Below, piece by piece: positions 15,477-23,955 of a stretch of DNA of 64,000 nt; within the stretch, counting starts at the first letter, position 1, and every line of letters starts with the position of its first letter. Made by a program: the position numbers and the translations under genes. The notes below the pieces were generated by a model. The model made no database searches. It was given only the letters and a program-made list of their open reading frames with translations, and was not told the DNA's origin. The stretch covers positions 434,001 through 498,000 of the forward strand of contig NZ_JAVDXU010000003.1 in the NCBI RefSeq assembly GCF_031458095.1, read 5' to 3'. The stretch comes from Pelomonas saccharophila_A (GTDB lineage Bacteria; Pseudomonadota; Gammaproteobacteria; Burkholderiales; Burkholderiaceae_C).

Positions 15477-17684
15477 TCACGCCAGGCTGGCCAATGTCAT
15501 TTCGCGCAGCCAGCGGGATTCGGCAAAACCCTTGGTGTCATAGAGCTTTTTCAGCCGCGCGGGCGGCACGGGCTGGCGGCAGGCGGCCAGGGTGAAGCCC
15601 TGCTCCCCCTTGCCCTCCTTCCAGGCCGACTGCCAGACCGTGGCCAGCGTGAGGGCGCCGTCGGCCATGCGGTTCAGGGTGCGCTCGCCAAGAGCCGACC
15701 ACATGGCCGCCGCCTGGCCACGGCCGTGCACGCGCTCGAAGACCTCCAGGATCTCCGCTGGCGGCAGCTCGGTGATGGTGCGCCGCATCAGCTGGACGAT
15801 GGCGTCGGCCGCCGCCATCGGGCCCTTGAACAACGGCCGGTGGGGGGCATCGGCCACACGCTGCTTCACGCCGGCCACCACCTCCTCGGCGGCCTGGTTC
15901 AGCATGTCGTCCTCGTAGACGGCATGGACCTTGTCGTCGTCGGGGTCGTCCGACTCGCCATGGTGGAGATGGGAGATGTGCAGGGGCTGGCAGGCGTCGC
16001 CGATGTAATGGGCCAGCACGCCGGCGGCGCAGACATAGGCGTCCAGCTGCCTGGCCGCCACGGCCTGGACCATGACCTTGTAGAGCTCGGCGACGCGGAA
16101 GGGCAAAGCGCCGCGGTACTGCGGTTTGCGGTCGGGATCGATGCTGCTGTAGAACTGGTCCCAGACCTGGGGGTCGCGCGTGGCCGGAGCCTGCAGCCAG
16201 AGCTGCATCAGGGTCTTGCCGGCGAAGGGGCCGCTGCCCGTCTCGTCCATGTCGGCGAAATGGTTGGCCTTGTCCTTGCCGCGGCTGCGGCGCCACACCA
16301 GATCCGGCACGTCGGCCAGGGCGATGAACTGGCTCGTCTGCGTGGCGCCGGGCAGGTTGCCGGCGACGATGTCCTCGTCGCTGACACCAATGGCCCCTGC
16401 ATTGGCCTTGAAGACGGCCTTGGCCTTGCTCGTCTGCAGCGCGAAGCAGGCCGCGAAGCCGATGTTGTAGTGGCCGACCTTGCCCCAGTAGCGGCTCTGG
16501 CCGCTGCGCCAGTCCTCGACGAGTTCGACGTTCAGGGCCTTGCACAGCGAGCTGAAGCCGGTGGCCAGCGCGAACTCGGTGGCGCGGCTGGAATTCAGGG
16601 CGCCGAAGCCGTGGCCGCCCCATTGCACGGCCAGGGGGCGGAACGCTGTGGGCGGCGGCAGGCCGGCGTCCTTGACGCCGCGGTCGGCCATCTCGTCCCA
16701 GAACCAGGTGACGCCCGAGTCGCCCGGCCGCGTCTGCACGGTGTCGCCGGCGCGGCGTGGGCCGATGAGGAATTCCGCCAGGGAGTCGATGCCGCCCATG
16801 CTGGCGTGGCGGTAGAACAGGCCATGCACGCAGCCTTCGGTGCGCATGCCGCCGGGCAGCACGGTGAACAGCGGGCAGCCGATCAGGTTGAGGCTCATCT
16901 TGTCTGAGCTCAGGTCGATGACGGGGCCGAAGCCGCCGACGCCCAGGTACTGGGAGTTGGTGGCGCCGATGTCGTCGAGCTTGACCAGGGCTGCATCCAG
17001 CGTCAGCCGCGCATCGCGGCCGGCGAAGCCGGGGTAGATGTCGGCCAGCGGCAGCGCATCGACACCATGGGCCGTGATGTGGCCGATGCCGACCTTCTTG
17101 CCGCGCGGCAGCGCGAACACCGGGGCGCCGGGCTCAGTGCCCGAGGTCAGGTGGCGGCTGACCAGGGCGAAGGCGCAGGCGCCGTCTTCGACGATGGCCG
17201 AGGCCACGCCCATGCGGGTCGCGCCCTGGTCGGCCACGTGGACCTGGAAGTTGGGGCCGAAGCGGTCGGCCGCATACAGGGCCGTGTCGGCCGGCGGCAG
17301 GTTGGACACGCGGCGCTGCACGAGGACGGGACAGGTGCGCACCTGGCGGCCATCGGGCAGATAGAGCACCGGCGGCACGGCCAGCTCGGGGTGGCGCGAC
17401 AGGGTCGTGCGATCCAGCCACTCGCTGACGAAGACCAGCACGCAGGGCCAGGACCAGGGCCGGAAGTCGCTGTTGGCCAGCGTGCGGGCGCCGAGCTCCT
17501 TACCGGTCTGCTCGGCATGCTCGTCCGCGTAATTGGGGTCGGTGAGCCGGATACGGTAGCGGCCAATGGCCGTGCCGATGACGGTCGGCAGGTTGGCGAT
17601 GTGGACGTGGTACTGATCTCGCGCCTCGAGCAGGTCGCGCACGCTGAGGGTGCGCGGGTCGGCGCGGCGGATGAAACGGTCCAT
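15477..17684 (-). CDS. Fusion of trypsin-like peptidase and S1/P1-nuclease-like domain, no signal peptide
   Basis: The 735-residue protein has an N-terminal half with a chymotrypsin-fold triad: His178 (LVSRHLTSG), Asp230 (LTLDAALVKL) and Ser323 (RPGDSGV). The C-terminal half, about 395-735, has zinc-site signatures of S1/P1 nuclease and phospholipase C-like enzymes: GHYNIGF (His405), ADVPDLVW, ANHFADMD (His475) and AHYIGDACQPLH (His559, Asp563, His569). Both halves look catalytically complete. No signal peptide or membrane segment is present, so export would need a dedicated secretion system. I know no named family with this pairing; effector, toxin or defence function are all inference. Confidence 0.7.
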   Translation of the reverse strand: MDRFIRRADPRTLSVRDLLEARDQYHVHIANLPTVIGTAIGRYRIRLTDPNYADEHAEQTGKELGARTLANSDFRPWSWPCVLVFVSEWLDRTTLSRHPELAVPPVLYLPDGRQVRTCPVLVQRRVSNLPPADTALYAADRFGPNFQVHVADQGATRMGVASAIVEDGACAFALVSRHLTSGTEPGAPVFALPRGKKVGIGHITAHGVDALPLADIYPGFAGRDARLTLDAALVKLDDIGATNSQYLGVGGFGPVIDLSSDKMSLNLIGCPLFTVLPGGMRTEGCVHGLFYRHASMGGIDSLAEFLIGPRRAGDTVQTRPGDSGVTWFWDEMADRGVKDAGLPPPTAFRPLAVQWGGHGFGALNSSRATEFALATGFSSLCKALNVELVEDWRSGQSRYWGKVGHYNIGFAACFALQTSKAKAVFKANAGAIGVSDEDIVAGNLPGATQTSQFIALADVPDLVWRRSRGKDKANHFADMDETGSGPFAGKTLMQLWLQAPATRDPQVWDQFYSSIDPDRKPQYRGALPFRVAELYKVMVQAVAARQLDAYVCAAGVLAHYIGDACQPLHISHLHHGESDDPDDDKVHAVYEDDMLNQAAEEVVAGVKQRVADAPHRPLFKGPMAAADAIVQLMRRTITELPPAEILEVFERVHGRGQAAAMWSALGERTLNRMADGALTLATVWQSAWKEGKGEQGFTLAACRQPVPPARLKKLYDTKGFAESRWLREMTLASLA

Positions 17685-17769
17685 GGAGTCTCCGGATTCG
17701 ACTTCAGGACGCTATCAAGCTCCAGAACACATCGCATCATCAAGCCCTGGGAGGCGCTATCGTTGCGCC

Positions 17770-18948
17770 ATGAGCGAAGCCGGCGCCCTGCCCCTGGACA
17801 ACCCGCCCGCGACCTGGGTCGGTGAAACCACCGACGCCGAACCCCAGCTGCAGTCGGGCGGCGGCGCGGTGGGACTCACCCGCGAGTGGCATGTCAGCGG
17901 CGACTGGACGGTGCTGGCCCTGCGCGAACGCTACGAGGAGTTCCGCCAGCGCGTGGCCACCGCGATGAAGGAAACGCCCGACGCGCTGTGGGACCTGCGC
18001 GCCCTGGGCCGCCTGGACACGGCCGGCGCGCTGACGCTGTGGCAGGGCTGGGGCCTGAAGCCGCCGCCGCGCCTGCTGTGGCTGCCCGAGCATGTGACGC
18101 TGTTCTCGCAGTTCATGCAGCCCGGCGCCCTGCCCCGGCGCAAGCGCAGCCTCAAGCCCGGCCTGGACCTGGCCAACCTGAAGCTGCTGGCCTTCGCCCA
18201 CCATGCCGTCGACCTGGTCGCCCTCGTCGGTCGCCTGCTGCTGGACGGGCTGCAGATGCTGCGCCACCCCTCGCTGATCGGCTGGCGCGAGATCTCGGCC
18301 AATGTCTATCGCACCGGCGCCCAGGCCCTGCCCATCACGGCCCTGGTCGGCTTTCTCGTCGGCCTGACCCTGTCCTACCTGATCTCCAAGCAGCTCAAGA
18401 CCTACGGCGCCGACATCTTCGTCATCAACATCCTGGGTCTGGCGGTGCTGCGCGAGCTGGGGCCGCTGCTGGCGGCCATCATCGTGGCCGGCCGCTCCGG
18501 CTCGGCCATGACGGCGCAGATCGGCGTCATGCGCGTGACCCAGGAGCTGGATGCGCTGTCCGTCATGGGCATCTCGCACACGGTGCGCCTGGTGGCACCC
18601 AAGGTGCTGGCCCTGGCCATCTCGCTGCCGCTGGTGGCGCTGTGGACCAGCGGCATGATGATGCTGGGCGGCATGGCGGCCGCCAGCGCCCAGCTCAAGC
18701 TCGATCCCATGCAGTTCGTGCACACCCTGCCCAGCGTCGTCGAGCCGGTCAATCTGTGGCTGGGCTGGGCCAAGTCGGTCCTGTTCGGCGGCCTCATCGC
18801 CCTGCTGGCCTGCCATTTCGGGCTGCGCGTCAAGCCCAACACCGAGAGCCTGGGCCAGAGCGTCACGCAGTCGGTCGTCACGGCCATCACCCTGGTCATC
18901 GTCGTCGATGCGATCTTTGCGGTGCTGTTCTCCAACGTCGGCGTCTGA
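17770..18948 (+). CDS. mlaE: MlaE-family ABC transporter permease with N-terminal STAS-like domain
   Basis: The 392-residue protein starts with about 110 residues of STAS-like character (WTVLALRERYEEF, WDLRALGRLDTAGALTL), a fused MlaB-like part. The MlaE permease domain follows from about residue 140, with LPITALVGFLVGLTLSY, ELGPLLAAIIVAGRSGSAMTAQIG and the EELDALSVMGI-type loop (here QELDALSVMGI). It forms the inner-membrane channel for phospholipid transport with the MlaF and MlaD homologues downstream. ATG 17770 begins the STAS domain; upstream codons overlap the region of the divergent gene and are rejected. Confidence 0.93.
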   Translation: MSEAGALPLDNPPATWVGETTDAEPQLQSGGGAVGLTREWHVSGDWTVLALRERYEEFRQRVATAMKETPDALWDLRALGRLDTAGALTLWQGWGLKPPPRLLWLPEHVTLFSQFMQPGALPRRKRSLKPGLDLANLKLLAFAHHAVDLVALVGRLLLDGLQMLRHPSLIGWREISANVYRTGAQALPITALVGFLVGLTLSYLISKQLKTYGADIFVINILGLAVLRELGPLLAAIIVAGRSGSAMTAQIGVMRVTQELDALSVMGISHTVRLVAPKVLALAISLPLVALWTSGMMMLGGMAAASAQLKLDPMQFVHTLPSVVEPVNLWLGWAKSVLFGGLIALLACHFGLRVKPNTESLGQSVTQSVVTAITLVIVVDAIFAVLFSNVGV

Positions 18949-18954
18949 CGTGAA

Positions 18955-19075
18955 GCCCCTCGCCCAACGAGTACCTTGGTCGGTCCCCCGAGGGGACGGC
19001 GATGCTTGTCGGGTCGACCGACAAGCACATCGCCCAACGCGGGCCGGCTCGGGAGCGGCCCAGCGCTCGGCCCGC
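18955..19075 (+). repeat. Structured intergenic repeat, copy B
   Basis: The unit starts 6 nt after the mlaE stop codon and ends 35 nt before mlaF. It has the same three hairpins as the other copies. Its middle stem (19004-19026) is 9 bp with loop GTCGA. Relative to copy D, two stem pairs are changed on both sides, so pairing is kept. Confidence 0.9.
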
Positions 19076-19110
19076 AAATATCCGGCATTCGAACCACGGC
19101 GGAGCAACTG

Positions 19111-19956
19111 ATGGATCGCGCTGAACCCATCATCGAAGTCGACAACGTGACGACGGCCTATGGCGGCCATGTCATCCACCGCAACCTGAGCCTGACCGTG
19201 CACCGCGGCGAGGTCGTCGCACTGATCGGCGGCTCGGGCTCGGGCAAGACGACGCTGCTGCGCCTGCTGCTCGGCCTGGAAGTGCCCCAGGCCGGCACGG
19301 TGAAGATCTTCGGCCACCCGCTCGGGCGCTGCGCGGTGCGCGACCTGGAGCGGGTGCGCTACCGCTGGGGCGTGCTCTTCCAGGCCGGCGCGCTGTTCTC
19401 GGCGCTGAGCGTGTTCGACAACATCGCCCTGCCGCTGCGCGAGCTCAAAAGCGTGCCGCCCGACCTCGTCAAGCCGCTGGTCATGCTCAAGCTGGCCCAG
19501 GTGGGCCTCAAGCCCGAGGACGCACTGAAGCGCCCGGCCGAACTGTCGGGGGGCATGGTCAAGCGCGTCTCGCTGGCGCGCGCCCTCATCCTCGACCCGC
19601 AACTGCTCTTCCTCGACGAGCCCACGGCCGGCCTGGACCCGGACAGCGCCAAGCAATTCGTCAAGCTGCTGCGGCGCCTGCGCCAGGAGCTGGGCCTGAC
19701 CGTCGTCATGGTCACGCATGACGTGGACACCCTGTTCGCCGTCGTCGACCGCGTCGCCGTGCTCGCCGACCAGCACATCATCGCCAGCGGCCCGCTGTCC
19801 GAAGTCGCGCGCCTGCCGCATCACTTCGTACGCAACTTCTTCCTTGGCCATGTCGAGCGCTGCGCCGAGGAGGATGTGAGGCGCTTCCGCCTGAGCCTGG
19901 ACGACACCAGCGACGAGGGCGGCATCCCCGCCGTCCTCCGAGAAGAAGTGGCATGA
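19111..19956 (+). CDS. mlaF: MlaF-family ABC transporter ATP-binding protein
   Basis: The 281-residue ATPase has Walker A GGSGSGKTT (residues 40-48), the signature AELSGGMVKRVSLARA, Walker B LLFLDEPTAGLDPDS and the switch His in VMVTHDVDTLF. The LSGGM form is typical of MlaF. It energises phospholipid transport with MlaE and MlaD. ATG 19111 is preceded by GGAGC at 7 nt. A longer frame from 18976 would translate repeat copy B and is rejected. The C-terminus after about 250 is an extension rich in charged residues. Confidence 0.94.
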   Translation: MDRAEPIIEVDNVTTAYGGHVIHRNLSLTVHRGEVVALIGGSGSGKTTLLRLLLGLEVPQAGTVKIFGHPLGRCAVRDLERVRYRWGVLFQAGALFSALSVFDNIALPLRELKSVPPDLVKPLVMLKLAQVGLKPEDALKRPAELSGGMVKRVSLARALILDPQLLFLDEPTAGLDPDSAKQFVKLLRRLRQELGLTVVMVTHDVDTLFAVVDRVAVLADQHIIASGPLSEVARLPHHFVRNFFLGHVERCAEEDVRRFRLSLDDTSDEGGIPAVLREEVA

Positions 19957-19957
19957 C

Positions 19958-20095
19958 GCCCCTCGCCCAGTCTCGCCACGCTGAACGCCGGCGCGCCCGG
20001 TCGGTCCCCCTAGGGGACGGCGATGCGTGCGGCCTTGAACCGCACGCACATCGCCAGCGCGGGCCGGCTAGGGAGCGGCCCGGCGCTCGGCCCGC
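19958..20095 (+). repeat. Structured intergenic repeat, copy C
   Basis: The unit starts 1 nt after the mlaF stop codon and ends 26 nt before mlaD. It shares with copy D an extra block containing CGCTGAACGC before the first hairpin. The middle stem (20025-20047) is 8 bp; the third pair is G-C where the other copies have T-A. Confidence 0.9.
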
Positions 20096-20121
20096 AGGGT
20101 ACAACTGACGCTTCTACATCC

Positions 20122-21078
20122 ATGGAAAACAAAGCCCACGCCCTCGTCGCCGGCCTCTTTCTGCTGCTGCTCGGCCTCGGCCTGGCGGCCAGCGTCGCCT
20201 GGTTCCAGGGCGACCGCACCGAGCGCGTCAAGTACACCGTCGTCGCCCGCGGCGGCGTGCCAGGCCTGAACCTGAAGGCGCCGGTCAAGCTGCGCGGCGT
20301 CGAGGTGGGCTATGTCGAGAGCATTGGCTTCGACCCGGCCGACCCGCGCCAGATCCTGGTCGGCATCGCCGTCGATGCCGCGGCGCCGGTATCCACCGCC
20401 ACCTATGCCCAGCTCGGCCTGCAGGGCGTTACCGGCCTGTCCTTTGTTGGCCTGGAGGAAGGTGATGCCAAGGGCACACTGCAACGCGCGGCCGCCGGAG
20501 CCCGCTTCGCGCTGCGGCCCACGCTGCTGGACCGCCTGGCCGAAAGCGGCCCCGGCCTCGTCGCCGGCTTTGCCGAGACGGCCACGCGGCTGAACGCCCT
20601 GCTCAGCGAAGACAACCGGGCCCAGCTCGGCAAGACCCTGGCCGAACTGCAGCAGGCCGCCGCCGACACCAGCAAGCTGATGGCATCCCTGCAGCCCAGT
20701 GCCCGCGAACTGCCCGGCCTGCTGAAGGATGCCGACGCGACGGCACGCCGCGCCCAGGCCGCCCTGACCCGCATCGAAGCGCTGGCGGCTGATGGCCAAT
20801 TGCTGGCCCAGGACCTCAAGGCCCGCGCCGCGGCCCTGGACGAGCTGCAGGCCGCCGCCGTGCAGGTGCAGGCGACCAGCCGCAATCTCGAACTCGCCCT
20901 GGTCGGCGAGACCTCGCCGCGCACCCGCCCCGTCCTGGCCGACGTCTCGGCCGCCAGCCGCAGCATCGAGCGCGCCGCCGACGCCCTCGGCGAACAGCCG
21001 CAGAGCCTGATCTTCGGCCGCGGCGCCCAGCCGCCCGGCCCTGGCGAGGCAGGCTTCGCGGAACGCATCAAGAAATGA
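20122..21078 (+). CDS. mlaD: MlaD/MCE-family substrate-binding protein
   Basis: This 318-residue protein has one N-terminal membrane anchor (LVAGLFLLLLGLGLAASVAWF) and a single MCE domain (YTVVARGGVPGLNLKAPVKLRGVEVGYV, in part). After that comes a long helical, Ala/Leu/Gln-rich tail (about 165-300) suited to coiled-coil formation. It is the periplasmic lipid-binding ring of the Mla-like system. ATG 20122 is chosen; the longer frame from 20023 reads through repeat copy C. The tail is longer than in E. coli MlaD and nearer to the PqiB/LetB-type arrangement. Confidence 0.92.
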   Translation: MENKAHALVAGLFLLLLGLGLAASVAWFQGDRTERVKYTVVARGGVPGLNLKAPVKLRGVEVGYVESIGFDPADPRQILVGIAVDAAAPVSTATYAQLGLQGVTGLSFVGLEEGDAKGTLQRAAAGARFALRPTLLDRLAESGPGLVAGFAETATRLNALLSEDNRAQLGKTLAELQQAAADTSKLMASLQPSARELPGLLKDADATARRAQAALTRIEALAADGQLLAQDLKARAAALDELQAAAVQVQATSRNLELALVGETSPRTRPVLADVSAASRSIERAADALGEQPQSLIFGRGAQPPGPGEAGFAERIKK

Positions 21079-21216
21079 ACCCCTCGCCCACCCTCGCGCC
21101 GCTGAACGCGGGCGAGTCCGGTCGGTCCCCCGAGGGGACGGCGATGCTTGCGGCGTCGAGCCGCAAGCACATCGCCAGCGCGGGCCGGCTAGGGAGCGGC
21201 CCGGCGCTCGGCCCGC
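21079..21216 (+). repeat. Structured intergenic repeat, copy D
   Basis: The unit begins directly after the mlaD stop and ends 50 nt before the lipoprotein gene. It carries the CGCTGAACGC block shared with copy C. The middle stem (21146-21168) is a 9-bp GCTTGCGGC/GCCGCAAGC hairpin with loop GTCGA. Confidence 0.9.
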
Positions 21217-21266
21217 AAGCTGGGTGCACTACGGCCACCACCGTCCAAGAATGAGCCACTGACGCC

Positions 21267-21848
21267 ATGAGAACCACAGCCTTCCTGCTCACCGCCACGG
21301 TCGCACTGAGCGCCTGCTCGCTGGCGCCCACGGTGCCGCCCAAGGCCATCTATGACCTCGGCCCCGCGCCAGCCGCAACGAGCACGGGCGGCGCCCTGGC
21401 CTGGCGCATCGCCGACGTCACCGCCCCGCCGCAACTGTCCGGCGAAGGCATCGCCTACCGCCTGGCCTTCCAGCAGGCCCAGCGCCTGGAGCACTACCGC
21501 GACAGTCTCTGGGCCGCGCCGCCGGCCGCCCTGCTGACGCAAAGGCTGCGCGAGCAGCTCGCCGGTGCGCCCGGCTGCGCCGGCAAGCCCGCAGCCCTGC
21601 TGACCGTCAACCTCGACGAGTTCGAGCAGGTCTTCTCCAGCCCGGCCAGCAGCCAGGTCGTGCTGCGCCTGCATGCCACGCTGTGGCCGGCCGGCACGGC
21701 CAACACGCCTTTGCAGCAGCATTGGCGCCTCGAACGTCCCGCGGCCTCGCCCGATGCCCCCGGGGCCGTGCGTGCCCTGGCCCAGACGGTGGACGACTGG
21801 CTGCCGCAGCTGGCCGCTTGGCTGACCTCCGGCGCCTGTCAACGCTGA
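21267..21848 (+). CDS. ABC-type transport auxiliary lipoprotein (PqiC-like)
   Basis: The 193-residue protein has a lipoprotein signal peptide with lipobox LSAC (Cys16). The body matches the DUF330/PqiC pattern: IYDLGPAP, WRIADVTAPPQLSGEGIAYRL and AQRLEHYRDSLWAAPPAALLTQRLRE, in part. It probably sits at the outer membrane as the partner of the MlaE-F-D system. It is the last gene of the transporter operon and follows repeat copy D. No MlaC or MlaA gene is seen nearby, so this lipoprotein probably replaces them. Confidence 0.85.
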   Translation: MRTTAFLLTATVALSACSLAPTVPPKAIYDLGPAPAATSTGGALAWRIADVTAPPQLSGEGIAYRLAFQQAQRLEHYRDSLWAAPPAALLTQRLREQLAGAPGCAGKPAALLTVNLDEFEQVFSSPASSQVVLRLHATLWPAGTANTPLQQHWRLERPAASPDAPGAVRALAQTVDDWLPQLAAWLTSGACQR

Positions 21849-21973
21849 CACCTCCGGCCACGAAGGCCGGATGGGGGGCTCTCATGACCAAAGGCAGAGA
21901 CGGCCGCCCAGCCCATCATCGGCGCCATGGAAGTCCTCTCAGGCCGGCGCTACGCCGCGCGCCGCTGACCGTC

Positions 21974-22744
21974 ATGCGCACCCTCGTTGTCGCCCCGTCC
22001 GGCAGCCCCGCTTGCGCATTGGCACAGCGCCTCATCGATGCGGCAGCGCTGAAGGTGCTGGATCACGCCCACACGGCGACCGAGGCCCTGGCGATGGCGC
22101 GGGCCCTGCAGCCCGAGCTGATGCTGCTGGACCCCGGCCTCAAGCCCCTGGGCGCGGCGGAACTGGCCGCATCCCTGCACGATCCCGCGCCCCAGCTCGT
22201 CTGGCTTACGCATGAGGTCGTGCGGCGCTGTGTGGCGGCCGAAGGCCCGCAGCGCGTCAACGACGCGCTGAAGCGCCTGCCGCGGCGCCGCCTGGGTGTG
22301 GAGGTGCGCCGACTCATCGTGCTGGAGCAGGGACGCTTCACGACGCTGGACGTCGCCGACATCCGCTGGCTGGAGCTGCCCGACGCGCGTCATCCTGCCG
22401 TGCTGCTGCATGGCTTCAACGAGAGCCATGTGTTGCACCGGCGCCTGGGCGGTCTGCTGGACGACCTGCCGCCCGGCGGCATGCTGCGCTGCCAGAACCG
22501 CGTCGCGGTCGCGCCGCTGCATGTGCTGGAGGCCCTGCCCCACGACAAGAGCCGCGCGACGCTGCTGCTGGACAACGGCACCCGCCTGGCCTGCGGCCCC
22601 CAGTTCTGGCCCGCACTGGAGGCCTCCTTGCGGGAACTGGACACGCCGATGGCATCGGCCGACCGGCCGCCTACCCCAAGCCGCTGGAGTGCGCCCTGGC
22701 GCCTGGACGGCCCGCCGGGGCCGGACGACGGTGCCGCCAGCTGA
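21974..22744 (+). CDS. LytTR-family response regulator with degenerate receiver
   Basis: The 256-residue protein has a receiver-like domain (about 1-85) and a LytTR DNA-binding domain (about 105-225) with ADIRWLELPDARHPAVLLH and FWPALEASL. The receiver keeps an Asp in LMLLDPGL but lacks the acidic pair at the N-terminus (VVAPSGSP instead), so phosphorylation is doubtful. No sensor kinase gene is adjacent. ATG 21974 begins the receiver. An ATG at 21884 would add 30 arginine-rich residues and is less likely. Target genes unknown. Confidence 0.75.
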   Translation: MRTLVVAPSGSPACALAQRLIDAAALKVLDHAHTATEALAMARALQPELMLLDPGLKPLGAAELAASLHDPAPQLVWLTHEVVRRCVAAEGPQRVNDALKRLPRRRLGVEVRRLIVLEQGRFTTLDVADIRWLELPDARHPAVLLHGFNESHVLHRRLGGLLDDLPPGGMLRCQNRVAVAPLHVLEALPHDKSRATLLLDNGTRLACGPQFWPALEASLRELDTPMASADRPPTPSRWSAPWRLDGPPGPDDGAAS

Positions 22745-22764
22745 AGCCCGGCTGGCAAACCCGC

Positions 22765-23856
22765 TCAGCTGACCATCAGCGACGTGATGCCGGTCTGACC
22801 CGGGTTGTACAGGCGCAGGCGCACGTGATAGCGGCGCCCGGCGAAGAGCTTGTAGGCGATCTGCGCATTGCGATCCTCGCCGCTGTCGTCGTCGGAGGCC
22901 AGGAAACGGGCCACGCCGTTGACCTCTTCGAACAGGCCCATCAGGGTGTCGGTGGCACCCGTGGTGGCGATGGTGTATTTGCGGGACTCGGTGGGCTTGA
23001 AGAGGTAGTTGACCTGCTGCCCCGCCGCCAGGGACACGGACACCGACTTGAAAGGCTCGAGCGTGGGCGGCTGCGCTGCCAGTGGCGGGTACCACTTCAG
23101 CACCCATTCCTTGTCGGCCTTGGACAGCTTGCCCGGCGGCACCAGGCCGTTGACGTCGTACTGCTCGGGCTCGTCGATGAGGCCGGGTTCGAACTCGTAC
23201 TCCATGATGGAATCGGGATCCCAGGACGAGCCCTGCACCTGGCTGGGGTCGAGCTTCTCGAGGATGTTGCGGAAGGTCGTCGCGCGCGTCCAGCTGTTGG
23301 GCGGCTTGCCCAGTGAGGTGTAGACGGCCTCCTCATGCCATTTGATGCCGGCGAAGGGGTTCTGGTGCTCGTGCTCCATGCCCAGCACATGGCCGAGTTC
23401 ATGCAGGGCCGTGCCGCGACCATAGGGTGTCGTCAGGTCCCAGCCGTAGATGGTGGTGGGCTCATTGGCGGGTATATGCAGCACATCGCGGCCGACGGCG
23501 GAGGCCGAGCTGCCGTCGGGCTCGGAATAGCCGATGCGCACCTCGGCCTCGCTCATCTGCGTGACCTCCTGGAACACCAGGCCTATGCCCACGGCCTTCC
23601 ATTCGGCGAAGGCGGCGCGCACCGCGTCGGCCTGCTTCTTGGACACCGCGAAATGGCCGGTCTTGAAGAAGCAGTAGTGCAGCACCGTGCCGTTCAGCCA
23701 CTTGCCCTGGGAGTTCAATATGGCACGGGCGCGGCGCGGGTCGTTGGCGACGACGGCCGGCAGGCTGGGCTTGATGCGCGGCGGCGTGCTGCACAGCGGC
23801 TTGGGGGTGGGCCTTGCGGCCGGCTTGGACTTGTTTGCCTTTGGCTTGCTTGCCAT
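22765..23856 (-). CDS. M12 (astacin-like) zinc metallopeptidase with C-terminal PPC-like domain
   Basis: The 363-residue protein has the zinc motif HELGHVLGMEH and, downstream, a Met-turn SIMEYEF, which together define an astacin-type metzincin. The last about 100 residues (SVSLAAGQQVNYLF to the end) look like a bacterial pre-peptidase C-terminal beta-sandwich. No signal peptide is seen; the N-terminus is Lys/Pro-rich (SKPKANKSKPAARPTPK). ATG 23856 is preceded by GGAGG; an in-frame GTG lies 4 codons upstream. It is convergent with the LytTR gene. Confidence 0.85.
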   Translation of the reverse strand: MASKPKANKSKPAARPTPKPLCSTPPRIKPSLPAVVANDPRRARAILNSQGKWLNGTVLHYCFFKTGHFAVSKKQADAVRAAFAEWKAVGIGLVFQEVTQMSEAEVRIGYSEPDGSSASAVGRDVLHIPANEPTTIYGWDLTTPYGRGTALHELGHVLGMEHEHQNPFAGIKWHEEAVYTSLGKPPNSWTRATTFRNILEKLDPSQVQGSSWDPDSIMEYEFEPGLIDEPEQYDVNGLVPPGKLSKADKEWVLKWYPPLAAQPPTLEPFKSVSVSLAAGQQVNYLFKPTESRKYTIATTGATDTLMGLFEEVNGVARFLASDDDSGEDRNAQIAYKLFAGRRYHVRLRLYNPGQTGITSLMVS

Positions 23857-23955
23857 GGATGCCTCCACCGAGCGTTGCTGCCCATCGCAGCATGCACAGC
23901 ATGTACCGGACGGCGCCCGGGACCAATAGCTGACTTGAGGATGCCCCCTAGGTCA

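Noticed and set aside
18976..19110. N-terminal extension of mlaF
   Set aside because: It reads through repeat copy B; ATG 19111 has a ribosome-binding site and begins the ABC domain.
17740..20049. 769-codon open frame on the minus strand across the mla genes
   Set aside because: It lies opposite mlaE and mlaF, which have full family motifs, and its translation is low-complexity Gln/Ala/His/Arg-rich. It is a by-product of high GC content.
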